64,000 nucleotides of DNA from positions 9,631,001-9,695,000 of the forward strand of contig NC_053204.1 of NCBI RefSeq assembly GCF_905163445.1, in the 5' to 3' direction. Every line of letters starts with the position of its first letter. Within the stretch, counting starts at the first letter, position 1. The notes beneath the pieces are model-generated. The model saw only the letters and a list, made by a program, of their open reading frames with translations, was not told the DNA's origin and made no database searches. The DNA comes from Pararge aegeria. Taxonomy: Eukaryota > Arthropoda > Insecta > Lepidoptera > Nymphalidae. Shown here in pieces: positions 1 to 10,139 of this stretch. The position numbers and the translations under genes were made by a program.

Positions 1-109
1 TTGCTTTGTAAGTTGATTAAATTTTAGATTATTTTAATGAAGCATGCTGTGGTAATTTCTAGAAGGTTTCAATCTCATGTCTTTCTCTTTTATTTTTATA
101 TTATGAATT

Positions 110-425
110 ATGAAAATTAAGCTTAGTTTGCTATAGTAGTTGCTAACATGCGAAAAACAGGAGAGTCTGTATGGTGTAATTTATAATTTCTTCAATCCTT
201 ATACTCCACACCAAACAGATCTTCGGCAATGTACCCTCTACAAACGTTTCGCTCCGAAATCGGAGCATCCTCAGGAGATGTTGGCTTTACAATTAATAAT
301 TGTTAAGTCTTTAATCTGTTTGGTGTGGAGTATAAGGATTAAAGAAAATTTCGCGGACTATAGCAAATTAAGCTTGATTTTCATAATATATCATGGGTTT
401 CCGCAAAGTAACGCCTGCTTCTATC
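110..425. repeat. Foldback interspersed element (family F), copy 1
   Basis: Two sets of inverted arms are visible. Outer arms at 110-136 and 358-384 match at about 25 of 27 bases. Inner arms at 194-220 and 314-340 are perfectly complementary over 27 bases. A core motif beginning with catcctcaggagatgttg recurs in the same family near 11.1 kb and 12.9 kb. The 138-codon ORF across it (140-556) has no recognisable domain. It is best read as a non-autonomous foldback or MITE-like element. Confidence 0.6.
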
Positions 426-557
426 CAATCTTCAATTTTTGTTATTCTAATGGTGACGTCATTGAGTCTTCTTCTTTTGCTTTTTTTTGGCTTTTAGGTG
501 AAATGTCACTGATTATTACCAGGTTAATGATCCAATTAAAAAAAAGGCACACATAGC

Positions 558-632
558 ATTATGAAAATGAAGGTGAATTTACTATAACTCCACTAAAAGC
601 AGGAGAATCTGTATTATGTAATTTATAATATG
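558..632. repeat. Truncated family F end
   Basis: The stretch repeats the left end of the 110-425 element (attatgaaaa, then actata, then aggagaatctgta and gtaatttataat) and stops where a SINE-A begins. Confidence 0.4.
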
Positions 633-634
633 AG

Positions 635-895
635 GACCGATCGGCGCAGTGGGCAGCGACTCGCTTTCTGGGTCAAAGGCTGTGGGTTTGATTCCCACGA
701 CTGGAAAATGTTTGTGATGAACAGGAATGTTTTTTAATCTGGGTGTTTGTATGTATTTTAAAAGTATTCATCTATATTATTCATATAAAAAAAAAACATC
801 AGTTATCTTAGCACCCATAATACAAGCTACGCTTACTTTGGGGCTAGATGGCAGTGTGTGTATTGTCGTAGTATATTAATTTAATTTAATTAATT
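635..895 (+). mobile_element. tRNA-derived SINE, family SINE-A
   Basis: The tRNA-like head has a Pol III B-box-like stretch (gtttgattcc) near 691. The body runs through gtgtttgtatg and acaagctacgcttactttgg and ends in gtcgtagtat plus an AATTT-rich tail. More than fifteen related copies occur in the window on both strands, and they define the consensus used throughout. This copy is nearly full length but diverged in the A-box region. Confidence 0.85.
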
Positions 896-927
896 TCTTA
901 AATTATTTTTTTACTAAAGTTAACACT

Positions 928-1120
928 TAACTGCTATCTAACCTGGTGGTAAGTTCTGATACAGTTAAAGATGGTAGCGGGCTAACCTATAAGAGAGTGT
1001 GGTAGTCATACCCCTAATCGGTTTCTACGCGACATCGCACCGGAACACTAAATCGCTTACGTCTTTGTGGGTACTGTGGTACAGTGGTAACTAGCCACGG
1101 CCAAAGCCTGCCACCAGACC

Positions 1121-1152
<32 letters not shown>

Positions 1153-1205
1153 TTGAGAGATTCCCAAATTGGCCTTACCGGGAATCGAACTCTACGCACT
1201 ATTAA
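928..1205 (-). mobile_element. tRNA-derived SINE, family SINE-C, with (GA)n
   Basis: Read on the minus strand, a degenerate tRNA-like head (1155-1205, cgattcccggtaagg) is followed by a (TC)n tract (plus-strand GA, about 1126-1152), then a body with ggccgtggctagttacca and a 3' part ending near ggttagcccgctaccatc. The body matches copies at 3945-4202 and 9305-9500. The ORF at 1014-1199 is incidental. Confidence 0.7.
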
Positions 1206-1303
1206 TTGCAGAACAATTAATTATTGTATGACTTTACAATGAATTGTTCTACATCGCCTGTGGGTGCTCCGGTGTCGATGCGAAACGTGCGTACGTAGAA
1301 GGA
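1206..1303. repeat. Family F fragment
   Basis: Contains ggtgctccggtgtcgatgcg and aaacgtgcgtacgtagaagg, corresponding to the core of family F near 11.1 kb. It lies between SINE-C and the SINE-B fragment. Confidence 0.4.
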
Positions 1304-1480
1304 AAACATCGTGAGGAAACCTGCACGCCTACGAGGTCTTCAAAATGTTCTCAAAGGTGTGTGGGGTCCACCAATCCGCAATGTGCCAGACTACGGCCTT
1401 AACCAATCCTCGTTATTGGAGAAGACCCGTGCCTCGTAGTGGGCCGAAAATGGGTTTATACCATGATGATGGTGGCAGAA
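1301..1480 (+). mobile_element. SINE-B 3' portion
   Basis: The stretch from ggaaaacatcgtgaggaaac through accaatccgca and gtgggccg to tgatgatgg is the 3' half of SINE-B, a tRNA-headed SINE with full copies at 21398-21698 and 16926-17219. The tRNA head is absent. Confidence 0.7.
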
Positions 1481-1693
1481 AGGTTTTTATCCGATAGTAT
1501 ATTTTAAAGATTAAAATGTACTGTTAGGTAAAAACCTACGTAATACCATCCTCACCCTTCAAACTACCCTTTGCTAGGGCTGACTGCTCGCTACAGATTT
1601 TAGTTTTGTCGTCCGCGTTTGCTTAGGTTTTTATAGATTTACGTAGGATCAGTCTATTCAAACGGGTTTTAATAATTATTTTATTTATCTATA

Positions 1694-1775
1694 TCCCTAC
1701 TAATATTATACATGTCAATGCAAGTTTGTTTGTTACGTTTTCACGCAAAAACCACTTGGGTATGTACGTAATGGG
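1694..1775 (+). mobile_element. Helitron 5' terminus, truncated
   Basis: Begins with tccctactaatattataca preceded by A, the typical 5' end of the lepidopteran short Helitrons seen intact at 21962-22405. The following gtttgttacgttttcacg segment also matches. No 3' CTAG end is recognised downstream. Confidence 0.5.
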
Positions 1776-2128
1776 TTGATATCATCATATCTTTTTGATT
1801 TTATATCTCTTTACTGTTTGCTTTGTGCTGTTTAACTTCCAAAGTCATGTTTTTGTTAAGTTACGTTTTCTTAAATTTGCCAACCCTAACCGTAAAGTCA
1901 AGGAATTTTGACTTTGTAACGTTTTACCGGGAAGATGAAAAGACGGTAACCTTTCCCGAACATCCTAAATTTACGTGGAAACAATTTGGGAATATTTCCT
2001 TTATCGACGATTTATAATGTGGTTCTTTGTTTTTTCGTTATTCAGCTTTGAGGTAGTAGCTCTTATATTTTCTAATTTGTCTTATTAGTATGTAGACAAT
2101 CTTTCCATCTCTTTAGTGTAAAGTATGT
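1776..2128. other. No recognised feature
   Basis: AT-rich sequence between a Helitron end and LINE debris. The 64-codon ORF at 1823-2017 shows no motif that I recognise. Confidence 0.4.
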
Positions 2129-2632
2129 TTTAATTTTCACGTTTGTTCGGGAACTTCGTGACATCTTTTCGTCAAAAATCCCTCAGTGTCTGAAGACGAT
2201 AGTCTCCGAACAGTGCGTGTTGCCAGTGATGACCTATGGCTCTGAAACATGGTCGTTAACTATGGGCCTGATAAGAAGGCTCAGAGTCACACAGAGAGAG
2301 CTATGCTTGGAGTATCTCTACGCGATCAAATCAGAAATGTGGAGATTCGTAGCAGAACCAGAGTTACCGACATAGCTCAGCGAAGCTGAAGTGGCAATGG
2401 GCGAATAGTTCTGAAAAAAGATGGACCTTGGGGTCCCAAGGTGCTGGAATGGCAGCCCCGAACTGGTGAGCGCAGCGTTGGTCGACCCCCAACAGACGAC
2501 ATTAAGCGAGTCGCAGCTAGCCGCTGGATCCAAGCGGCTCAGAACCGTGGAATTTGGAACTCCCTACAATAGACCTATGTCCAGCAGTGGACGTCTATCG
2601 GTTGATATGATGATGTTTTAATCACGAAGTCA
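2129..2632 (+). pseudogene. RTE-type LINE ORF2 C-terminal fragment
   Basis: In plus-strand frames the translation reads YGSETWSL, then RAMLGVSLRDQIRN, then a region with EWQPRTGERSVGRPP and WIQAAQNRGIWNSL. This is the C-terminal tail typical of RTE-like endonuclease/reverse transcriptase proteins. The reading frame changes near 2300 (a duplicated GA in the gagagag run) and again further on, so the copy is dead. It ends in a TGATGATG-rich 3' terminus. The ORFs listed for either strand here are pieces of this relic. Confidence 0.75.
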
Positions 2633-2924
2633 GTGAATGATGATGATTCATTGAGCCATCCATATGGTCTGCAAAATTATTAATATAAATGAAATACAGT
2701 ACTGGAGAAAAGTAGATATACTTAAGCGAAACCGCTCGCAAATCTAGTAAGTTTTATAAATCTTCCTTCCCGACCGGATCAGACAGGATGTAACCGAATA
2801 TATCCGGTGTTGAACCAGTTCTAAGCGCCTTGTACGCCGTAATCTGACTACTTGACTTTTCGTGACAATCCACCTAAAACGTGTAGCATTTAAGTGGATT
2901 ATTTTATACTTTATACATATTTTG

Positions 2925-3035
2925 GACGACCTCCGTGGCGCGGCGGTGAACGCTGAGATTTTAAATGGGAGGTCTCGTTTTCGATCCCTGGCAGGGGCAA
3001 ATTGGAATTATAATTTATGAATTTCCTGCGGTCGC
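2925..3035 (+). mobile_element. SINE-C tRNA-like head
   Basis: The head runs from gacgacctccgtggcgcgg through a B-box-like ttttcgatccctggcag to 3035. It matches the head at 59770-59847. The body of SINE-C is missing and SINE-B follows directly. Confidence 0.6.
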
Positions 3036-3300
3036 CATCATCATCATATTAACCCATTACCGGCCCACTACAGGGCATGGATCTCCTCCCACAATGAGAG
3101 GGGTTTTAGGGCGTAGTCCACCATGCTGGCCCTGTGCGGATTGGTGAACTTTGCACGCCTTTGAGAACATAATGGATAACTCTCAGGCATCCAGGTTTCT
3201 TCTCGATGTTTTCCTTCACCGCTGAAGCAAGTGATATTTTAATTACTTAAAACGCACATAACTTAGAAAAGTTAGAGGTGCATGATCCTAACTGGACCCC
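3036..3300 (-). mobile_element. SINE-B
   Basis: The 3' end is at the left (catcatcatattaacccatt), followed by ccggcccactacagggc, gatgttttccttcaccg and aaaacgcacataacttag. It stops within the tRNA-like head at aggtgcatgatcc. Confidence 0.8.
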
Positions 3301-3424
3301 TAATACCTCGGTTTAGTTATAGCTAAATAACCAGGAAAGAACCGCCAAGCGATTAAGGTTGAATTGGAATTAAAATGTAAATATAACAGTTTTAAAACGT
3401 CTCGTAAGGTCTAAGTAGACAGAT

Positions 3425-3555
3425 TAATGCACACGAGGCGCTAAAATCTGGTTTTATAGCGGAAAAATCCGGTTTTATCCGGCCTGAGCCGGTAGCGATC
3501 GGTCGGTAATATATTAGGGCCAGCGATGTCCGAATGGGTAGACGAGATGTTTAAA
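3425..3555. repeat. Dispersed repeat G, copy 1
   Basis: ccggttttatccgg followed by ggtcggtaatatatta and gcgatgtccgaatgg is shared with 5695-5790. The family is unidentified. Confidence 0.4.
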
Positions 3556-3644
3556 TGATTTCGATGACTTGTGTACTTGAAACAATGATGTGTTATATTC
3601 TCAAGATGACTGAATCATCATCATTAGACGATGATGGTGATCAA

Positions 3645-3810
3645 TCAATCATTTATTTATTTATTTATTTAACTCTTTATTTGTACAGCACTTAGAAGTT
3701 TGGAAAATAAAAAAACAATAGAAATACAAAGACAGAAGTAGAATACAAAAGGCGGCCATATCGCTTAGTAGCGATCTCTGCCAGGCAATCTTTGGATTAG
3801 AACAAGATGA
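3645..3810 (-). mobile_element. LINE-D 3' end with (AAAT)n tail
   Basis: On the minus strand a 3' UTR with the conserved self-complementary segment gatcgctactaagcgatat is followed by a sequence ending in an (AAAT)n tail. Relatives lie at 23166-23343, 26350-26475, 35225-35838 and 58864-59050. Confidence 0.6.
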
Positions 3811-3944
3811 GCGAGAGCGGACAGGTGGTGTTAAATTGTTATAAACCTAAATTCAAATAGCTAAATACAAATACATAAACAAAATTGCATAAATAAGAAA
3901 AATATGATAAATAAATATAAAATAATAAATCATCATGATTTCAA

Positions 3945-4202
3945 GATAGCCCTTGACTACTATATCACCTGCTGGTATGTGTGATGATGCAGTCTAAGAC
4001 AGTAGGGTATCCACTTAGCATCGTATCCAAAGGCTACATCGCTTGGCAGCACGCCTTGGTTGGCAGGGTGGTAACTAGGCAAGGCCGAACCAGATCAGAC
4101 CAGGGAAAATTCTAAAGTATTTACATAATTTCCCCCGGCCGGATAGAATCCGGGACCTCTTACTTATATGACCGCACTGCTCACCACTGCGTCAGGAAGG
4201 TC
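3945..4202 (-). mobile_element. SINE-C, near full length
   Basis: The tRNA-like head is at the right end (minus-strand cttcctgacgcagtggtgag, then a B-box-like gattctatccgg). The body has ctagttaccaccctgccaac and ends in gactgcatcatcacacat and agtcaagggct. Confidence 0.75.
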
Positions 4203-4262
4203 GCCAAGATTCGCCTGTACTCGGTTGTCTGTCAGTCAGTCTTCTTTATACATAGATTAAAA

Positions 4263-4581
4263 TTTTGTTAAAATCGCGATACCGGCCCGTTACAGGGCAC
4301 GGGTCTCCTCCCACGATGAGAAGGGGTTAAGGCCGCAGTCCACCACGCCGGCCCAGTGCGGATTGGTGGACTTCACACACTTTTGAGAACGTTATAGAGA
4401 ACTCTCAGGTATGCTTGTTTCCTCACGGTGTGTACATTCCAATAGTCACCGTTAAAGAAAGCGATATATTAATTGCTTAAAACACACATAACTTAGAAAA
4501 GTAAGAAGTGCGTGCTGGGATACGAATTCGGCCCTTCCAAAGTAAAGTCGACGTCCTACCCACTGGGCTATTACTGCTTCG
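4263..4581 (-). mobile_element. SINE-B, near full length
   Basis: The head is at the right (plus-strand gtcctacccactgggctat, complement of the A-box region, and gatacgaattcggcc as the B-box region). The body and 3' end match the family, including ccggcccgttacagggcac. Confidence 0.8.
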
Positions 4582-4700
4582 AAATTTATTTATTTATTTA
4601 TTTAGCTACGCACCTCGTGAAGACATTACAGTTGCCCAATTCGCCGGGCTGTAAAGAATGTAACAACAAGTAATAATTACGAAAAATTAAATTAAATTAA
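4582..4700 (-). mobile_element. LINE 3' end with (AAAT)n tail
   Basis: A (ATTT)n block followed by tagctacgcacctcgtgaag and aattcgccgggctgtaaag resembles a minus-strand LINE 3' UTR. The family is not assigned. Confidence 0.35.
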
Positions 4701-4962
4701 AACAATAAAAATAAGCTATATAAAATTAAGAATTAATAAATAATAATAACAATAACCAAAAATTCAATAATAATAGAAATTATTTTGTAAAATTAATAGA
4801 CACAAAAGTACAGATTATGACAGGAACTAAATATGACATGATAAAAAAATACAATATTACGAATTTTCTCCAGAAAATGATATATAATGGTATTCTTGAT
4901 ATACAAAATGTTTTAATTTGTTTTTTTTTTCTTTTCTTTTAAAAAGTGACAACTCAAGTATT

Positions 4963-5327
4963 GACGTGACAACGTCTTATAATTCGATGGAGCCGGCGAT
5001 GACGTATGCGGCGTTACCTCGCTCTGAGGCGTTCCATTCAAGGCTTGAAGTGCAAGCGAGAGCGCGGAACGAGCGACAAAGAGGCACAGTCGGCCTCCGC
5101 GTTCGACATCTGTCTCTCTCCTACTTGAGTGAGCGATGCGTCCGCGTAGACAGCTTCTATACAATAATACATTTACATGTTTCCGGCAAGGATGAAGGGC
5201 AGTGAAAAGTGAATCTGGTGTCAATTGTTTATAGCAACGATAATATCAATCAAACGTATAAAATTAAAATTTTCTTTTGAAAAATGCAACCATTCCATCA
5301 GTATTTTCTTACGACGTTGTCACGTTC
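4963..5327. mobile_element. Non-autonomous DNA transposon (MITE-like)
   Basis: The ends form inverted repeats: cgtgacaacgtctta near 4965 and its near-complement ttacgacgttgtcacg near 5310-5325. The interior is distinctly GC-rich for this window. The two opposing ORFs over it (4913-5224 and 4918-5205) are a by-product of that composition. No transposase is present and the superfamily is not assigned. Confidence 0.5.
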
Positions 5328-5694
5328 AACTATCGTCAGAAAGCCGACTTTACAGACAACCAATTTTTTTTCATCAACGTATATTTTTTAAATAGTTTAT
5401 TTTGGGTTATAGTTATGTATTAATAAAAATTATATTTTCAACGTATAGTACATATATTCTATCAGGCGATGCGTCGCCACGGCCTGTGTCGCCACGCCAA
5501 AAATCAGTTTTACCCCCCCCGCCAATACGTGTTTCACATTAAAAAAAACAACACATCCAAACATATTATATCATAGATTACCTATTCTCTAATAACATTT
5601 CAATTTGCTCTTGGAGCTGAAGCGGTATTGTAGGTATATGTTCCCGAAAAAAGATTATATTGATCGACGAAATTAAGGCAACCATGTTCGACTA

Positions 5695-5790
5695 CGGAAC
5701 TCTAAAATCCGGTTTCACTGTAGCAATGGCTCGGTAATATATTACGGTCGCCGATGTCCGAACGGCCAGACAAGGCGATTTAATTCGATT
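5695..5790. repeat. Dispersed repeat G, copy 2
   Basis: Shares ctcggtaatatattacgg and cgccgatgtccgaacgg with 3425-3555. Confidence 0.4.
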
Positions 5791-6298
5791 TGAAAAAAAC
5801 AGATAAGGGTTTTAAGATGGTTTTAAGGACGTCGTAAGTGATACTTTGTGGTTAGTGAGGGGTGAGAAATGAATGTAGGGGTAGTTGCGTTTGTTTTTTT
5901 CACTTTACGGGGTTATGAGCAACATTTGAGCTGATTCTTTCTTCGTTTCGAAAATAACAAAACTATCTACTACGTTTTATGCACGCCTAGTACATTGCTC
6001 AGGAAAATAGATCATCTACATCCTCTTTTATGTCCCACTGCTTGCTTTCTCTTAGGAGAGATATTTAGAGCGTAGACCCACCACGCTGCTTCAATGCGGG
6101 CTGGTGGGCTTGGATTATTATTATTATATGCTAGTGATAATAATCGGGACTGACGGCTTACACAAAGCACAAAGGTGGACATCGCCAATTTTTTGACGCT
6201 CGGAATTTTTAACATGAGGAATCTAATTCGTCAAAAATCTTTATCCGATCCGGGAATAGAACCCAAGATGTACCCGTATAAAATGCAGAGTAGAGTTA
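5791..6298. other. Mostly unassigned; short SINE-like fragment
   Basis: Around 6025-6115 a sequence related to SINE-type 3' parts (ccaccacgctgcttcaatgc, ggctggtgggctt) is visible in minus orientation. The rest is AT-rich and I recognise nothing in it. Confidence 0.3.
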
Positions 6299-6671
6299 TC
6301 CTAATAATTTTATAAAATGTGAAAGTGTTGATGTTTGTTACTTAATTACACAAAAACGGCTGAACGGATTTAGATGAAATTTGACATGCAAGTAGCCTTT
6401 GACACGTAAAAGAACATATGCTACATTTTATCCTGATTTTAGACTTAGGAAAAGTAGTTCCCGAGAGAAAATTGAAAATAGTTTACGAGCTAAACCGCGT
6501 GCAGACAGCTTTGAAATTAGTTATGCATGTCACCTACGCTATGTTAAAGGACATTTACTTTCTATACCAATCTCTCAAATAGTTCCCGCGGTAGGATTAA
6601 AAATTGTTAACGAGCTAAGCTTTAGACCCAATTCTGAAGTCCACGCGAACGACCTCGCGGGCAGAAACTAG
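6299..6671 (+). mobile_element. Short Helitron
   Basis: The element starts with TC (tcctaataattttataaaat) after a host A. It ends with acctcgcgggcagaaactag, followed by a host T. The segment cggctgaacggatttagatg is typical of the family. The 90-codon ORF inside (6399-6671) has no Rep or helicase motif, so the element is non-autonomous. Confidence 0.7.
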
Positions 6672-7139
6672 TGTTAACTATATTAAAAATCGGTTGTTTT
6701 TTTACATACTGTATCATTTTTGTCTTCAGGCACTCTAGTTCTCCAATCCAGATACTTCAGATTGATGATAAATGACATACATTAGAAACTGCCACGATTT
6801 GTCACAATAACCTAGATTCAGACCTAGATCTTGGCTAGATTAAGGCCTACATCCACCCGTTAGTGCCTAATTGAGATATCGCAGAGTCCCGTCCATTTAA
6901 ACTTAACGAATTTATTACTTACGCGGATGTAGATGCAAAATGGAGGAGGTATCAAAATAATCGCATGCAAAGTAACTAAGCCAGATGCCTACACTATAGG
7001 AGAAAAGAACTATTTCGAAAACCCATACATCATATTATAACTAGTTTTGTAGTTTAAGATAATAACATGTAGGTACCTTTATTTTATGCGTCTTTCAAAC
7101 TTTAAAATGACACTCTATGACAATGTCAATCTTCAATAT

Positions 7140-7285
7140 GACAGTTCAGAAATTCCTTGAACGCCAGCAACGCATCGGTAGCTGCTCTGGTGCTGCTCAT
7201 GCTTTTGGGCGGTGGTGATTTCTTAACATCAGGTGACCCACTTGCTCGTTTGCCTGCTATTAATATAAAAAAAAAAGATTCAGTG
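7140..7285 (+). mobile_element. LINE 3' end with A-tail
   Basis: The segment ggtggtgatttcttaacatc then aggtgacccacttgctcg then gtttgcctgctat and a poly(A) tract is the 3' end type of a lepidopteran LINE. No coding remnant is visible upstream. Confidence 0.45.
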
Positions 7286-7510
7286 TTACCATAACATTTT
7301 CTTCATGCATTTCTATTTTACAATTGGGCTTTTTATTAATATAAAAACAAAAGACTACTGCTATCTATCCAACTCTTCTTAATATTATAGAATTATGTTG
7401 AAAAAACTATTTGTTAACAATAATGTTTCTAGCATAGGGAATATAATAGTTTGAAATAGTAACACTTAACTATAAACTTAAAAAAAAAACAACTAAGCTT
7501 GCTAAATTAT

Positions 7511-7828
7511 CTATATATATATAAAAATGTTATGATGGTTTGTGTACGCTTCAAAAACTCAAAAAGTTCTGCACCGATCGAGCTGAAATTTTAGCATGAT
7601 ATATAATCCGCATCAAGGATTGTTTTTATCTATTTTTTTTGCTCAGTCACATATCCGCGACCGCGAAATTACAGTTTTTTTAACGATTCCATTAAAAGTC
7701 TAATGAATTTAGTAAAAACCTCGGATAAAATAATTCCCTTTCATTTGATGTTGAACACTCTCGACTAATTCACCTTTAGATCAGTAAAACGAAATCGAAA
7801 TAGCTTCAGCCGTTCGGTAGCTACGATG

Positions 7829-7880
<52 letters not shown>

Positions 7881-7960
7881 ACACATACACAAACACACCC
7901 ATACATATAATACCTTCGTTTTTGCGTCGGGGGATGAAAATATCTGGCACATATCAATTT
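7511..7960 (+). mobile_element. Helitron-like 5' end with internal (CA)n
   Basis: Starts tctatatatatataaaaatg after an A, followed by a segment similar in style to other Helitron 5' regions. A (CA)n microsatellite occupies about 7829-7878. I could not place a CTAG end. The minus-strand ORFs over the CA tract are translation of the microsatellite. Confidence 0.4.
7829..7888. repeat. (CA)n microsatellite
   Basis: About 22 uninterrupted CA units followed by imperfect CA/CT and CATACA units. Confidence 0.95.
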
Positions 7961-8064
7961 AATAGTTAAAACTTTAAAAAAATACTGTAACATTTGTGTA
8001 AACTGGACTGAAATTATTGTGAAATAGGGCTAAAAATAAATATTAAAAAATTATAAAAGTGTTT

Positions 8065-8090
8065 TAAAAAAAAGCTCCCAAAACACAAAA
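8065..8090 (-). terminator. Pol III terminator of tRNA-Val
   Basis: On the minus strand a T4 run lies 10 bases downstream of the tRNA 3' end, and a T9 run lies about 27 bases downstream. Confidence 0.6.
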
Positions 8091-8099
8091 CGAAATATA

Positions 8100-8172
8100 T
8101 GTTTCCGCCCGGGATCGAACCGGGGACCTTGTGCGTGTGAAGCACACGTGATAACCGCTACACTACGGAAAC
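8100..8172 (-). tRNA. tRNA-Val (anticodon CAC)
   Basis: The minus strand reads gtttccgtagtgtagcggtt at the 5' end and closes a 7-bp acceptor stem with cggaaac. The anticodon stem TGTGC/GCACA encloses the loop TTCACAC, giving anticodon CAC (Val) with U33 present. The T arm is CCCGG-TTCGATC-CCGGG. The A box (tagtgtagcgg) and B box (ggttcgatccc) are intact. A Pol III terminator (TTTT on the minus strand at 8087-8090) follows at once, with a longer T run near 8065-8073. There is no intron and no CCA encoded. Every arm pairs, unlike the SINE heads nearby, so I read it as a functional nuclear gene. Confidence 0.93.
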
Positions 8173-8394
8173 GACATCTGTAAATGCAAAATAACGACTC
8201 GTAACATGTGTGCAGTAATTTGTTACTAATAGTCGTACTATAAACGGTACAACCACCTTGCCTAGTAGAGTAATGTACACTATATTGAAAGGGAATGAAT
8301 TCTTCATTTAAACGAATCCTTATTTAATTAATGAATTAATGAAACGAATCCTTATTTAATGAATGAATGAATGAATGAAACCTTTTCAAGAATA

Positions 8395-8812
8395 AAATAA
8401 AATATAAATAAATATACTACGACGATACACACATCGTCATCTAGCCACGAAGTAAGCGTAGCTTGTGTTATGGGTACTAAGGTAACTGATGAATATTTTT
8501 TTGAATAATTTACATAAATATTTATAATATACAGATAAAAACCCTGACACTGATAAACATTTATCTTCATCACACAAACATTTTCCAGTTATGTGGATCG
8601 AACCTATGGCCATGGACTCAGAAAGCAGGGTAGCTGCAAGTGGCGTGCACTTCATACATGCACAAAAGCACTGCACACCCAAATTTTTTTATATCACTCG
8701 TATTGGAGGGGAATTTTTCCATTTTATGTCACGTACCTGCTTTATGCATAAAACCTGGTCAAAAACTCTATGCACGTCTCTGGTCGCTGCCCAGTGCGGC
8801 AGTCGGCCGTAA
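8395..8812 (-). mobile_element. SINE-A interrupted by a hAT-type MITE
   Basis: The SINE-A 3' tail and body occupy about 8395-8637. The rest of the tRNA-like head resumes at 8783-8812 (gtcgctgcccagtgcggc, cggccgt). The gap is filled by the 145-bp MITE at 8638-8782, which cut the head between its A-box and B-box regions. Confidence 0.8.
8638..8782. mobile_element. hAT-type MITE, copy 1
   Basis: The element is about 145 bp and shares its sequence (gtgcacttcatacatgcac, then ctgctttatgcataaaacc) with 10276-10422. The ends derive from CAGTGGCGT/ACGCCACTG. The left end has decayed to aagtggcgt and the right end to acgtctctg. Flanking 8-bp duplications gtagctgc (8630-8637) and gtcgctgc (8783-8790) match at 7 of 8. 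An 8-bp duplication with CAG/CTG ends is the hAT signature. Confidence 0.75.
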
Positions 8813-8837
8813 AGAAGAAATGATTAAAATTATCTGA

Positions 8838-9300
8838 TTCACAGCCCATGTTCATGACATTGTACCGATGGGTATTTTAATTATAAATGAATTTAGCAAA
8901 ATATATAGAAAATATGAATTTATAGTTATCAAAAGTTTACTTATATAGCCACTTTATAAAATTACTGTAACACACGTTAAAATAAATACTCAATATTAAT
9001 TTCCGTTTGTGTTTCACCTCAAAACCATATTTTCTAAATCCACCGTATCCAATCTCACTTAGGGGTGGGGGAGTGAAATAAAGACGTGGTAAAAATTATA
9101 CCCAAAAACATTAAAACCATGGAGATTTCACTAAAACCAGCCACTCAGACTTTTGCTAACTTTGAATAACTTTGTTTATTTTGGTTTAGTGGAAAATAAC
9201 CGCTCTTAATGGAAAAATGGGGGAAAAAATTGTTTACCGAAATAAATTGTAAGTAAATTTCTTCTTTAAATGCTGTAAGAGTCCTCTTTTTTTGTTCTTC
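8838..9300. other. AT-rich, nothing recognised
   Basis: I see no repeat family, RNA gene or coding motif. The minus ORF at 9145-9498 overlaps the SINE-C that follows and is not a gene. Confidence 0.4.
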
Positions 9301-9304
9301 TAAA

Positions 9305-9500
9305 AGTAAGCCCTTGACTGCAATCTCACCTGGTGGTAAGTGATGATGCAGTCTAAGATGGCAGCGGGCTAACCTGTTAGGGAGTATGGTAGCCATACCT
9401 CTAATCGGTTTGTACGCGACATCGCACCTGAACACTAAATCGCTTAGCGGTACGTCTTTGTCGGTAACTAGCCCCGGCCAAAGCCTCCCACCAGACAAAG
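9305..9500 (-). mobile_element. SINE-C, head-truncated
   Basis: The 3' end is at the left: cccttgactgcaatctcacc, ggtggtaagtgatgatgcag, gcgggctaacctgttaggga, then ctagccccggccaaagcc. The tRNA-like head is missing. Confidence 0.75.
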
Positions 9501-9529
9501 CTGGCTTCGTAAGCTGGAATTAGATTAAA

Positions 9530-9775
9530 CAAATAATAAATAAATATACTACTACAATACACGCATCGCCATCTTGCCCCAAAGTAAGCGAAGCTTGTGT
9601 TATAGGTACTAAGATGACTGATGAATATTTTTATGAATATAATACATAAATACTTATAATATACAGAAAAACATTCATGATCATCACACAAACATTTTCC
9701 AGTAGTGGGATTCGAACCCACGGCCTTGAACGACTCTGAAAGCAGGGTCGCTGCCCACTGCGCCAACGGGCTGTC
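9530..9775 (-). mobile_element. SINE-A, full length
   Basis: The tail ataataaataaatatacta is at the left, the B-box complement gggattcgaacccacgg sits near 9708-9724, and the head end cgccaacgggctgtc is at the right. One small deletion removes the gtctggg segment. Confidence 0.85.
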
Positions 9776-9861
9776 TAAAGAAATTGCTTGTCTAGAGAAA
9801 ATCTCTTTTTTTTTAACTTAAATAAGAATTGCTACAAATTCTCTTTCATAAGAAAGGTCAA

Positions 9862-10030
9862 GGACGAGTAATTCTGGCTTTTGTGACAGAGCTCGTTAAG
9901 GGAAATTCCGCCGCCATGATTGTTTTGCCGCTAAACAGCATTGTTGCAATGCTGTGTTCCTGTCTGAAGGGACGTGGTTGCCGGTGTAAAAACAGGCACA
10001 TTAGACTTAACACCTACGCCTCAAAATAAA
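9862..10030 (+). repeat. Dispersed repeat H, copy 1
   Basis: tgtgacagagctcgttaagg, cgccgctaaacagcattg family sequence, then gcaatgctgtgttcctgtct and tggttgccggtgtaaaaac. Related pieces lie at 14015-14120, 16500-16615 and 25350-25470. It looks like part of a retroposon, class unknown. Confidence 0.5.
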
Positions 10031-10139
10031 AACAATTAAAAAAAATATATATATAATTTCCTTAAACGTATGTGGAGTAGTGCTTAACAATTTGATTTAA
10101 AAAAAATATTTATCCAGTTGTTAAAAACGTCAAAATTAC

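Noticed and set aside
7765..7993. Two overlapping Cys/Val-rich ORFs
   Set aside because: They arise from frames of the (CA)n microsatellite.
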